Of a DNA stretch of 12,500 nucleotides, positions 1 through 8,573 are shown piece by piece. The first letter of the stretch is position 1. Each line of letters opens with the position of its first letter. The notes beneath the pieces were generated by a model. It did not search any database. It saw nothing but the letters and a program-made list of their open reading frames with translations, and was not told the DNA's origin. A program made the position numbers and the translations under genes. The DNA comes from Endothia cerciana (lineage: Eukaryota > Ascomycota > Sordariomycetes > Diaporthales > Cryphonectriaceae), in the NCBI GenBank assembly GCA_026119935.1, contig JALRMH010000134.1, forward strand, positions 1-12,500, read 5' to 3'.

Positions 1-640
1 TGTATGAATTAGGCGTTGAGAACTCAGGCCCCGTCCGGTAATGTTATGTAAAACGATATATTAAAAATGATTTATAAACGAAAATAACAAAAAAAATTAT
101 GTAAATATAAGATTTGAGAATATATAGTATTATTTAAAAAGCAACTTAAGTAGTATATAGCTTATTTATTAAATTGATTAAATTATTTTACTTGCTTAAA
201 ACTTAAATATAATATTTAAGCTAATATATATATTATATTATATAATATAAAGTATGCTGAACTATGCTTTCTTTTCTATACTTTATAAGTTTTTAGATTA
301 AAAATTTAATAAATTAATTAGTCTTAAAGCATAGAAATCTAAAGAGCATAAAGATAAAGATGTTTACTTTAACTAAGCGAAGTGCGACCTATAGCTAACT
401 ACCTTTAAGAGTTATTTCTTAAAGAGCTAAGGAAAGAGTCTGCTCTAACTAATACTATATTAAGCCTCCTGCTAGCAGCACAAAGTTTTAGCCTTAGTAC
501 TTGATTCTAGAAGATTCTAGGAATGAAAATTAAAGGGAGGGTCTTTAAAATATTTATATTTTTAATTTTCTATCCTGTTCGAAAGAAGCTAGAGAATACT
601 ATGTCCTGAGATTCGTAAAGTCCTATTATACACTTGCGAT
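1..640. repeat. AT-rich block, probably RIP-mutated repeat
   Basis: This stretch is dominated by TA, AT and AA steps, with stops in all frames and no usable reading frame. CpA and TpG are scarce while TpA is abundant, the residue expected after RIP. Composition returns to normal near 640. I cannot identify the original element and see no clear terminal repeats. A smaller AT-rich stretch of similar look lies at about 9380-9880. Confidence 0.6.
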
Positions 641-808
641 CGACACTTTTATCTATTATCAGATGCTAATTAGTCCCTTTCGCCCAGATAAGTGAGTGAC
701 ACACGGACCAAGAACGGAGAAATTCCATTCATAGTCCGTGCACTCTAATACCTACGCCCATCCGTCCTTTCTACATATAGCTTAATGCTAATTGACTGGC
801 CCTTTTAT

Positions 809-1193
809 GTTATGACCTCCAACAGACATAATAGGCCCCTCGGAGCTAGATCAACACTTGACAGTAGAACCCGATGTAATCAAGGGCTAGGGTTACCGTT
901 ATAACTTCGCATCAAAGGCACTCTCCACTCATGCATCTTACAATAAGTTGCATCCAATAAATTCAAGCGCTTTGCTATCAGCTAATATGTAAGCTAGTTG
1001 GTTATGCCACTATTCAACTCGGCTACTCCACCTTCTATATTCATTTTGGTCATACGACCATCTATAGGAAAGTGACCCTAATCCTTGGTTCCGTAAGCAC
1101 CAATTTATGTTCAGATGTTGGATCTGACTTCTGACCTTCTGGTCCAATGTTCTGTGACCTGTTTCGCGACCTGCATGTTGGATGGGTCATAAC
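809..1193. repeat. Possible small inverted-repeat (MITE-like) element
   Basis: The left end (809-824) reads GTTATGACCTCCAACA. The right end (1168-1193), read on the minus strand, begins GTTATGACCCATCCAACA, so the two ends are inverted copies apart from a 2-nt gap. The right-end motif recurs three times near 9209-10078. The interior has normal base composition, no gene and no long ORF. I see no convincing target-site duplication. This may be a small non-autonomous element or two chance members of a dispersed repeat family. The rest of 641-1214 holds nothing else I can support. Confidence 0.3.
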
Positions 1194-1214
1194 AATCCCT
1201 GTCAAAAAAAAAAG

Positions 1215-2325
1215 TTAAGGCCCCCCTGGAAAGGCTGTCAGTGTCGGCGTTGTCATAATAGTCTCAAATTCCGTAGACACCACTGAGGGAACGGCCGTGT
1301 ACGAGCAGTTCGGCAGCATGTAGCTGTTTTGGGCTGGGATGCTGGTGATCGAAGGAGTCGGTAGACCCATAGCCGTGAGCTTTTCGTACCCATCATACGA
1401 CTCAGGGCTGTTGACATTAAGCATCGCAATAAGCATGCTCGCTAATGCTGGTCCCAATATATTAGAACGAGTGCTGAAAAAAGGAGGGATCGATCGATAT
1501 AGACGAATAATGATAAAGGGAGGTATACTGGGTAAGACCTCCTCAGAGACATAGGGCCTAGAAGGGAGCGGCATGCTGAATCTCAATTTGTTCTCATTCT
1601 CAAGAGCCTTTACCCGACGGACAAGTTGGTCGCGGTCTAAACTCAGGCGTTTTACTTTGGTCTTGAGCATCTTAATACAAATCTTGTTCTTGAGAATCAT
1701 TCGCACGAGCTTAGGTAGAGACTGTTGTGTCTTTTCTAATTCGTATAATATCGAACACTTTGCGTTAGTTACTCTCTGAATTTGCTTTTTCTTGTTTTTT
1801 TGAGGAGAAATTTACCTTTTTTCTTAGCGATCCGCGACCGGTCTCTTTTTATATATGCATCCGCATGGCTATTCAAGTTCAATGTCGCCTGATTGTTGCC
1901 CCCCAGGATGGGGAAGGCAGCTATTGGTGGTGCATGCGTTGCTGATTCTGGTATAGTGCTTATAATTGATGAGTGCTCTTGTAAGCTCTCACCGCCTCTC
2001 CTTGATTCTCTCTCATGTGTGGCTGAGTGGATTATCTCTGCGTCTGGATTATCCTTAGGCTTGCCAATCTCCGGTATAGCATTCGTGGGTTTGTGAATCT
2101 GTTGTGCAGCTTGCTTGGGACCCCTCTTCCGCGTGACTCTCTGCGACTCGCACTCGTGGTCAGAATCTGCTCCTGTCAGCTTCCAACCTAATTTCGCTTA
2201 CTGGGCTACGAAAACGTGAGAGAGCAGGACGTACTTATGCAGGATGTACAAGGACGCTGTCGGCTGCACCTTATACGACGCTTGCGGCACTGATCGCAGG
2301 CCTGCGCTACTTTCTTCAGAGACAT
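1215..2325 (-). CDS. Zn2Cys6 / leucine-zipper transcription factor, atypical or broken
   Basis: Likely a nuclear DNA-binding regulator of the fungal zinc-cluster class. The ATG at 2325-2323 opens MSLKKVAQACDQCRKRRIRC, followed by SRQRPCTSC, which supplies five cysteines in canonical spacing (C10, C13, C20, C26, C29). The sixth is odd. Read straight, it follows after only four residues (C34; six is usual), and the frame then hits TAG at 2208-2206 and needs a frame change near 2197. Alternatively a 47-nt intron (GTACGT at 2234, TTAG ending 2188) joins frames in phase, but it removes C34. Downstream, the frame is open to 1816 with a basic KR-rich linker. A phase-matched 80-nt intron follows (GTAAAT at 1815, branch CTAAC, TTAG ending 1736). 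The last exon (1735-1215) has leucines every seven residues (about L178, L185, L192, L199 in the spliced model) and a Ser/Thr/Pro-rich tail ending at TAA. The spliced product would be 327 residues. A plain bZIP is less likely because the zinc-cluster start is clear. The regulated target is unknown. Confidence 0.6.
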
Positions 2326-2420
2326 AGAGATAAGCAGAGCGAGCGTTGGTAAGCACAAACGTGTGTACGTTCGGGCTTCTGAATAGAAAAGAGAAGGAAA
2401 GTAAATAAAAGAGCACTGCC

Positions 2421-2428
2421 CTTATATA
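2421..2428 (-). promoter_or_regulatory. TATA box of the 2325-1215 regulator
   Basis: TATATAAG on the minus strand lies about 95 bases upstream of the ATG at 2325. It is followed by a pyrimidine-rich run (about 2413-2380), as is common at fungal transcription starts. The same octamer stands upstream of the second regulator gene at 7650-7643. Confidence 0.45.
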
Positions 2429-2640
2429 GACCGAGCACTGGAGCCTGTGGGTCCAGGTGAGCTAATGAGACAGGCCCAGCTCCTAAATGTGATGTCCCAG
2501 CTCGCGACACATATTTATTAGATATTAGATCAACGGGAGGGAGCAGGAAAACTGGAATGGCTTGAGCTAATCTTTATAATTTAAACCGGGTTCACTTTGT
2601 ATGCGAATTTTGCAATCCATCTCTGCAAATCAAGCTGTCA

Positions 2641-3138
2641 TTTGCCAATCAACCATGATCTAATTACAGTCAAATCAAAACTGACCAATAGACTAAGGAG
2701 TTCGAGGCGCTAGTTGATAGAGTTGAAACTGTTAGGGCTAAGTTTGCAAGATGAGTCATGAATAAGTCATCGCCGATGGCTATCGTAATATTCCTCACCA
2801 GATAGATCTCACTGATCGCGATGCTACGCTTGGTCAATGCCTCTATCTACCTCAGCTAGTACTAGTTCGACATTCATCATCTGGCTGGGAAGCTCAACGG
2901 TGTCCATGTTGCCCTGTCGAGGCTGTCGGCAGCAGGAGATAAGGAGGCTCGACAGAGCGACGAGCCAGCCACTCTCGACACAGTGGTTGACGACCTCCCC
3001 ACGGTCTTCCTCGTCTTGTCTGAAGCGCAGATGTCTGAGGATATGCGTCAACGCTTTTGGCGAGGATCTAAGGAGGATACAGTCTATAGCAACATTATCG
3101 CAGACCTGGCAAAACATGTAGAATTAAGGAAGCTCTAG
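2641..3138 (+). mobile_element. Ty3/gypsy pol remnant: RNase H end and linker to integrase
   Basis: One plus-strand frame (codons starting at 2641, 2701, 2821 and so on) reads as decayed gypsy polyprotein. EFEALVDRVETVRAKFAR (2698-2751) fits the middle of the RT-linked RNase H. LRLVNASIYLS, a stop, then FDIHHLAGKLN and VALSRL (2824-2925) match the family pattern in which R-L-v-x-A-S-x-Y-L-S-Q is followed by a PGKLN-type motif and P-D-A-L-S-R-L. LSEAQMSEDMRQRF (about 3019-3060), followed by an acidic stretch and NIIADL, matches the spacer before integrase. Stops at 2803-2805 and 2857-2859 sit where glutamine CAG is expected, consistent with CpA-to-TpA mutation; others lie at 2752-2754 and 2863-2865. 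The frame ends at TAG 3136-3138. The reverse transcriptase core, integrase and LTRs are not seen here, so this is a dead fragment. The ATG-started ORFs in other frames over this stretch are shadows. Confidence 0.8.
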
Positions 3139-3295
3139 ACTATCTTTGAATCTATGTAAAAGGGCCTTCAAGGCTTTCTGATCGGAATAACAATAACTGC
3201 CACATGCCCCCAGCTGGCACAGTTACTCTTCTCAAACGCACCTTCTCCGCAGCCCATGTCTATACAATATAACTCACTCAGTTTTCGGGTAAATA

Positions 3296-3570
3296 CTAAT
3301 TACTAGTAGACAGACCCTTTATACAAAATTCCTGTCTAATGCGCTCCAACTTTTCGATTGCTTCATGAGCTGCAGGAGTGATCTCATCGGATAAAAGATT
3401 ATAGGAAGATGTAGTGATGACAGGGTTATGCATTGAGCTGTTATTGTTCGGGAAGATACTGGATGTATAGCGCTGTGTGCTGGAGGTATTTGCGATGTCA
3501 ACTTGTTGCAAATTATCCGAGTTCGAATTCAATGAAGTATCATTCCCTATTCTTATAATTAGTCATGTTT
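3296..3570 (-). CDS. Unrecognised small ORF or gene fragment
   Basis: On the minus strand the frame is open from about 3570 to the TAG stop at 3298-3296, but it has no internal ATG near its 5' end; the first usable codon is a TTG near 3530. The product is rich in Ser, Asn and Thr (SSTQRYTSSIF, PNNNSSMHN). It ends in a short predicted helix, EAIEKLERIRQEFCIKGL. An ATG in another frame at about 3567 could supply a start if one base has been lost or gained. Composition resembles a low-complexity tail of a fungal regulatory protein, but I recognise no family. It may be a last exon, a fragment, or chance. Confidence 0.25.
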
Positions 3571-5106
3571 TCTGGAGATTGAGGGAAGGCGCGGAGGGCG
3601 CGGCTCAGCCAGAAGAAATCGCACGACTCCCTTGTAATAGGGAGTTTAGCAGGGGTCAATAACAGGCTTGTCGAGCGTGTCTTAATAAACTTCCTCTGTC
3701 AATCAATGATTGAATATGAAATATTCCGCAACTCTGCTAGAAGCGGGTATGATACTGCAGGTGTACCAAAGCCTCCCCCGCCACGTACGTGTTTGGACCT
3801 CTGCAGAGAGAAAGTTACTGATCCATAGTAGCGAAACCAAGATAGCGAAAGCACTAAGACATAGCTTGGTCACCAGTGATAGCTATGCAGGTCACAGATA
3901 TAATCCTATTATAAGTAGTTCAGTTATTGCAAGTGACTTATCCGCTACCCACTATTTGAGCCTTCGTCGGTATCACATTACGATTATGACCTAACAACGT
4001 TTTTCTCCGGAATATTGCATTTCTGCTGCGCCTTTTCCTAAAAATCCCACTATAATCAATTTCAATTCAGCACTTTTTAGCCCTGAACGGTCTATAGGGT
4101 ATGCTGCAATGGACTAATAAGTCCGCCCTTATGCGAACTATAGGATTGCGCAGGATTTCCGTATCGTCTTTTCACCAATTATATCGGTTTGAACTTACAT
4201 TTAGAATTTGTGCGTCACACCTGGTAGACCTTAAGACATAGCATACAGATTCCGGGATTCTCTTTATGCATTATAAAACTGTTGTAGATTACCTAGGTAG
4301 GGGCATGGTATCAAGGATATGTATGAATAGGACCTTGGCCTAAGGCTACAGCACAATTATATAACCTGGCTAATTAAGGATGCTCTGCATCAACTATTAA
4401 TAGCGACAAGCTATGCCCTTCTCATAGCAACCTCCTGCATTGGACAAAGCGTTCCTCAGCATACAATATATATAAATCTTTTACAAACATAGCAGCATAC
4501 CTACTTGGACTATATGCTTACAAGAGCAGCGCTAAGGATAGGCTGCAGTCTCCAAGCCTACCTTATGCATGTGATAGCCGCTTTTATCAGCCTATTTTTT
4601 AATGCTACTGTAATATTATGTAGTGCCACTTTTTGCCCGGGATGCGTATGCTACCGCTCGGAGATACAGTGCAGATAATCGAGATCACAGGGCAGGCAAG
4701 CGCTATAATTAGCTTTAGTCTGCGAGGTTGGCTTTTCCTCTAGACACTGCTACTGCGCACTGAGTAGTAGTTACGAAAGTAGTACTATATTCCTCAGGGC
4801 TTCGTGGAGATATCTTGAATAGTAGTGAAGGGGCGCGGGCTTAGTAGTAGTGGTAGCGATATATGCACTGCAACTACATATAGACTATCAAAATGAGATA
4901 GGCGAGGCTACCTGACACGTGCATACATATATAATACATTCTGACTCTGTCCACATCTATTTCACGTTTCCTACAACGTTGTAGCTCCTTTGGGCTGTAT
5001 TGGAAATAGAGAAAAAGTAGTGAGATAATATAGTTAAAGTACATGGATCCAAGAAAAGTACAGCAATGTATACATATGTAGTACATTGAGGGACTTCATA
5101 CATTGT
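3571..5106. other. Gene-free interval
   Basis: I see no coding frame with family resemblance or fungal exon structure here. The longest plus-strand ORF (3710-3994) has no recognisable motif or codon pattern. Composition is moderately AT-rich with many CTATAG-like words, as if old repeats had decayed. No RNA gene or terminal repeat was found. Confidence 0.5.
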
Positions 5107-5400
5107 TCAGCGAAGGCGGCTGGCAAGTAGCGTGTCCACAAACCGCACCAATGCCTCGAACAAGGAGCCCGGGGTAGCCCATTTGCTGATCTTGGGTACT
5201 AGCACCGATGCCAAGGTGTCGAGATCAGGCGCGAAGGGCCGGAGGTGAGGCGACCGAGAAGCTATTAGTAGGACTACAAAACATGCTACACTGGCCTAGG
5301 CAACAGACCAGAGGTAGGGGTTTCGCTTGTCGAGGAGTTCGACCGCATTGCAGATGTAGGTCTCGCTTGACTAGATGCAGACAGTACACTTCTCTATAAT
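5107..5400 (-). pseudogene. Probable displaced C-terminus of the Zn2Cys6 regulator at 7531-6087
   Basis: A minus-strand frame from about 5400 to a TGA at 5109-5107 reads like the tail of a fungal transcription-factor middle homology region. The order is ELLDKRNPYLWS, a stop, then a hydrophobic helix CFVVLLIASRSPHL, then DLDTLASVLVPKISKW, then GSLFEALVRFVDTLLASRLR. The internal TAG (5298-5296) follows WSVA, and a CAG-to-TAG change at CpA would explain it. Another TAG lies near the upstream edge. The piece is on the same strand as the regulator whose reading stops at about 6087, and base composition is alike in both. The gap between them is filled by an AT-rich insertion. Assignment to that gene is inferred from strand, order and residue pattern; it could instead be an unrelated gene fragment. 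Confidence 0.5.
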
Positions 5401-5404
5401 CATT

Positions 5405-5697
5405 TGTGATATTATATAGGAGGAGTGCTAAGATATTAGCAATCTAGACGACGAAGCCTGCGGATTAGATAATACCTAGAGAGCTGGCTATAAAGTAATA
5501 TAAAGGATAAATAGCCTGTATATAAAATAGCAGGCATATAAGGTTTACAGGTTAAGTCTCTACCTCTTGTTATTTAATATAAGATCTATAGTTAGCAGCA
5601 GCTAGATAGAGATAATACTATAGTATTGCTTGAGTTGCTTATTTAGTTCTAAGCTTAAAATAATAAGCTAGTTAAGACTAGTATTTATTAGTAACAG
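5405..5697 (+). mobile_element. Candidate LTR, mutated by RIP
   Basis: The segment begins TGTGATATTATATAGGAGG and ends AGTAACA, so it has the TG...CA ends of a long terminal repeat and a fitting length of about 293 bases. A TATA-like TATATAAA (about 5520-5527) and a CTCTTGTTATTTAATA stretch downstream resemble the promoter and R region of fungal gypsy LTRs. It is strongly TA-enriched. I see no clean primer-binding site after 5697 and no target-site duplication, so it may be a truncated element or a solo LTR. It sits between the two pieces of the split regulator. Confidence 0.45.
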
Positions 5698-6086
5698 GCT
5701 AAGCTCTTCAAAAAGAGTAATATTAATATTATCTAAAGAGTAAAGAGATCTGATAATTCTATTTAATAAGCATAAAATAGCTATCTCTATTATCTAGTAT
5801 ATAAGATTTTCAGAATTACTAATATTAGTGCTCTGAAAAAGCTGCATCTTATCACTAAATAACTTAAGACTAGTCCTTATTATATTAAACTCAGCTGCAG
5901 AGTTACTGTAATTAATATGTTAATAGAGAATGAAATAGAGCATATTAAATTATAATTGTGTATAATCCGAGTAAAACAAGGCGAAAAGGAGGGGAAAGGG
6001 TTCGTTAGAGGGAAAAGGAATACTCTTAATTAGAATAGAGGAGTAAGAGAGACGAATTAGTAGAAGTGCTTAAGGGCTCGGCTTAC
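5698..6086. repeat. AT-rich insert downstream of candidate LTR
   Basis: AT-rich, stop-filled sequence continues to about 5960. A purine-rich stretch (about 5970-6060) follows and runs up to the last recognisable exon of the regulator at 6087. The donor-like GTAAGC at 6086-6081 (minus strand) may start an intron now filled with foreign DNA. This is probably the interior of the inserted element plus flanking residue. No protein motif is readable. Confidence 0.4.
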
Positions 6087-6361
6087 CAGTCGTTAATGAA
6101 ACAACACCAAAATAATCGGATATAGTCTTCATCGAATTATAAAGTATCACCAGAGTTTGATCGGCTTGAAGAATGTGCTTATATTAGCTTGATGTGAGAC
6201 GGCGAGGGGACAGGGGAGAGCACTAACCTGTTGATTCTCTCCAGTAATTTCTGCCCAGCATTATGAATCATCTTCCACGCATATAAAGGTCTCCCGAGAT
6301 AACAAAAATATACACCAGCCAGAACCAGAGCCTGACATATATGCAGGTCTGCAGTGAACCC
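6087..6361 (-). pseudogene. Continuation of Zn2Cys6 regulator beyond a premature stop
   Basis: Directly after the TAG at 6364-6362 the same frame continues GFTADLHICQALVLAGVYF and CYLGRPLYAWKMIHNAGQKL, the helix pattern (ICQAL, LAG-Y, LGRPL-W) of the fungal transcription-factor middle homology region. A phase-2 intron is visible: donor GTTAGT at 6227, branch-like GCTAAT, acceptor CAAG ending 6165, 63 nt. The next exon (6164-6087) reads through a TAA (6139-6137) into FDEDYIRLFWCCFIND, again a family motif (R-L-F-W-x-C-F). Both stops fit CpA-to-TpA changes (TGG to TAG; CAA to TAA). The tail beyond 6087 is lost into the AT-rich insert. It is therefore not translated as one product unless stops are read through. 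Confidence 0.75.
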
Positions 6362-7531
6362 CTATACTGATTTTGACAAGATGATCCTTAAGGCAATAGC
6401 AAAATAGCTGAGACCCAGATCCTGGCTTGGATCAGTGGATAACGACTCTGGTATAGTAGCCACACCAGCATTGGGCGCAATACAACCAAGAGCCCATACA
6501 GACAGGCATATAGCTGTATCAATATCCTGCGAGAGCCCCTTACGGAGTACTTCATCCTGCAACCTCTCGTAATAAACCCTGCCCAGAAGGGTAAGATGGG
6601 CCCCGACATGCTCAAAGTAGGCATCAGCAAGCCCTCGGAGTCGGTCCGGCTCGAGAGCTGTCCAGTCGATCTGACCAGACTGGGTGATGTCTAGGGGCCG
6701 TGGAAGAGCGGTGTCCTGCTCGAGCTTGTAAAAGTACGACTTGGGTAGGTCCCCGAGAACAGATCGGATGGGTAGGATGGACAAGAGCCAGTTAAGAGTC
6801 GCTGAGTGGCCAGTGGGAATAAGGAACTGTGTTTCAAGACCAGAGTCGCCCCCCTCCATCGACCGATTGGACGCAGAGGCTGGCGAGGCTGCAGATGCTC
6901 GTGGGGAAGAGCGGAAAGACGTCCATGACACGGCTGAGGGGCTTGTCAATGCCTCGCTCAGCTTGTGTCCCTGCTCCTCTAACAGGCTGCCCTTGCGATG
7001 TCAGCTCGAGCCTATTATGCTAAAGCGGGAAAGTCAAAACAAGAAGTCGGTGTAGATGAGATTGGTATGGAGCCAGGGGGCAACAGATACGACCCTGTGT
7101 CTGTCTTGTGTCTATGAGAGTGATGAGGACTTACGCTTCGATCCGGCTAAGGCGCTCAGCCACTGCACCCTGAGAAGAGGACGAAGGTTCGATACTGTGA
7201 AGATACGATGGTCAGCAGTGGTGGCGAAGGAGAGTGGCGAGCTTGCGGTGGGGGGGGGGGGGAGCGGGAGTGGGAAGCTTGTGGTAGATAATAGAAATTA
7301 GGTAGACGAGAGCAGCATACCGATCTGTAGGCAGCTTCTTATATATGCAGTCAGCCTGAGCACCTTGACAAGTCGAACACGGTTGTCTCCCATCACAACG
7401 CCGTCTCCTATATCTGCAAAGGTTGCAGGCCAGCAGGGCGCCTAAGAGGAGATGTCAGTAAGTAAACAAGGCATAAGAGGTTAGAGGAAGAAAGAATATA
7501 TTTATTACTCACGTTTCCTCATAGAGTTCAT
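6362..7531 (-). CDS. Zn2Cys6 fungal transcription factor, truncated at 274 codons
   Basis: Predicted nuclear regulator that binds DNA through a zinc binuclear cluster. The ATG at 7531-7529 starts a 19-nt exon (to 7513). Introns are 7512-7442 (GTGAGT, ACTGAC, TTAG), 7320-7195 (GTATGC, GCTGAC, CACAG) and 7134-6987 (GTAAGT, GCTGAC, GGCAG). Phases 1, 2 and 2 all match. Exon 2 encodes ACNLCRYRRRRCDGRQPC then STCQGAQADC, a perfect C-x2-C-x6-C-x5-C-x2-C-x6-C with cysteines 12, 15, 22, 28, 31 and 38. Exon 3 and the exon 4 start give a short coiled coil (AVAERLSRIEALLEEQGHKL, about residues 57-76). A Ser/Ala-rich linker follows, then the middle homology region with LADAYFEHVGAHL and SVWALGCIA. The frame meets TAG at 6364-6362. 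The family is usually longer and homologous sequence continues beyond, so the gene is truncated by a nonsense change. Conventional ORF calling sees only the fourth exon from a TTG at 6949. The zinc cluster alone could still bind DNA; the target is unknown. Confidence 0.85.
7250..7262. repeat. G13 homopolymer inside intron 2 of the Zn2Cys6 gene
   Basis: Thirteen consecutive G on the plus strand, that is C13 on the coding strand, lie in the intron at 7320-7195, upstream of the branch point. It could act as a pyrimidine tract or simply be a slippage-prone run. Its length may be uncertain through sequencing error. Confidence 0.7.
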
Positions 7532-7642
7532 ATTGTAAGACCTGGCAGGGGGACTGTCTTGATTTCAGGAAAGACCAAGATAGGATAACAGGTGATAATG
7601 TCGTCGTATGACCACTGCGGAGGAGGTGTGCCAGAAGTTGGG

Positions 7643-7650
7643 CTTATATA
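7643..7650 (-). promoter_or_regulatory. TATA box of the Zn2Cys6 gene starting at 7531
   Basis: TATATAAG on the minus strand lies about 112 bases upstream of the ATG. The spacing and octamer match those of the other regulator in this window. No other promoter element is certain. Confidence 0.5.
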
Positions 7651-8167
7651 AGGCAAGATGGTATATGAGAGGAGGTTCTCGATCCCTCTATCAAACTCTC
7701 TCTCCCTATCACGCATGCACACTCATACGCGAATAGTGTCGAGGGTACTTTGCGCTGCCCTGCCTCATACTCAATAGCTGTGAGGCCAGGGTGGGATTTG
7801 TCGATACCCATGACTGCATAAGTGGTATCATTATTCCTCGATGTTCTGCAGTGTTGATATATGCTGAGGTATTTTCGATTTCCTTTGGGCTTCGGTCCTA
7901 TACTTGTATAAGTACATTGTATCGGTTGAGTCACGTTGGTTCATGCTGACCTCGTCGCTGTTCCGGAGCCTGTTGCAGCTTCCCGCACGAGGCGAGCACA
8001 AGCTTCGGTAATCCCCGAGCTAAGACACACTAAAGCGCTACTACTAACCCACTGTCTGTACCATATGGTCTATTTAGCACTTTCGGGAATTATTGAGAAC
8101 TTACTCAACTCCTGCTCTGAGACCCCGGAAGCTACCACACACTCAGTAGTGGCCCCGGGGGGGGGGG
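7651..8167. other. Upstream region without a supported gene
   Basis: Mixed-composition sequence upstream of the Zn2Cys6 gene. Both strands carry ORFs of 80-100 codons (for example minus 7934-7644 and plus 7936-8187), but none shows a motif, a splice pattern or codon regularity. A G11 run lies at 8157-8167. It probably holds the distal promoter. Confidence 0.4.
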
Positions 8168-8482
8168 TTAGAACCCAAATACCGTAGTTTGAAATAGGAT
8201 GCCTGGTGGAGCATGCGTGGTCTGGGCTCCTAGATGGGAGTGCTGGAGATAGATGCCCAACAGGGCAAGTCGTAGCCAGAGAACTCTGCTGACACATCCG
8301 TTGTTGCTAATGGTGTCCAGCAAGTCCCTTTGATTCAATTCGTCAAAGACCCCGGGAAGTTTGCATTGTATAATGAGTTTCCTGGCTGTTATCGGAGATT
8401 CCTGTGCAGATATAAATTTCTCGACTTGTTCTATTTTCAAGATGCACGCATCGAGGGGATATTGTCGTGCATACTATGTATG
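8168..8482 (-). CDS. Weak unrecognised ORF or gene fragment
   Basis: A minus-strand frame is open from a TAG near 8485 to about 8168 and lacks a good ATG; a TTG lies at 8440. It reads YPLDACILKIEQVEKFISAQ, then ARKLIIQCKLPGVFDELNQ, then a hydrophobic run, VLWLRLALLGIYL. The first half looks like plausible protein with amphipathic helices, but I recognise no family. The last part crosses the G11 homopolymer, so its 3' end is unreliable. It could be a remnant exon or chance. Confidence 0.2.
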
Positions 8483-8535
8483 CATCCCAGAAAAGATTTT
8501 CGTCTACTAGTAAGTAGGGTAGTTAGGGTGGGCAA

Positions 8536-8565
8536 CTCTCACTCACCTGTCTCTCACTCACCTGT
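8536..8565. repeat. 15-bp perfect tandem duplication
   Basis: CTCTCACTCACCTGT occurs twice back to back (8536-8550 and 8551-8565), just outside the left 112-bp inverted arm. Confidence 0.9.
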
Positions 8566-8573
8566 TACCAGGG

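Noticed and set aside
1738..1818. Direct reading of the zipper frame back to 1818 as a bZIP basic region (QRVTNAKC)
   Set aside because: The basic-region Asn and Arg are missing, and a phase-matched intron with good signals explains the stretch better.
2824..3121. ORFs of about 95 codons on both strands, each with a start codon
   Set aside because: They overlap the gypsy frame, which alone has family motifs; these are shadows.
3710..3994. Plus-strand 94-codon ORF
   Set aside because: No motif, no splice context and no composition signal; likely chance.
4874..5086. Minus-strand ORF with MYYICIH and MYYICMH near its two ends
   Set aside because: The apparent repeat comes from two TACATATA-like words in AT-rich DNA; no protein family is suggested.
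5208..5399. Plus-strand Arg/Cys-rich ORF
   Set aside because: It is antisense to the frame that resembles the regulator C-terminus, and its odd composition is explained by that.
6741..7301. Plus-strand ORFs of 64-104 codons
   Set aside because: They lie antisense to the zinc-cluster exons and introns of the regulator, and one crosses the G13 run.
7644..7934. Minus-strand 96-codon ORF upstream of the Zn2Cys6 gene
   Set aside because: It overlaps the TATA box and promoter of that gene and has no recognisable motif.
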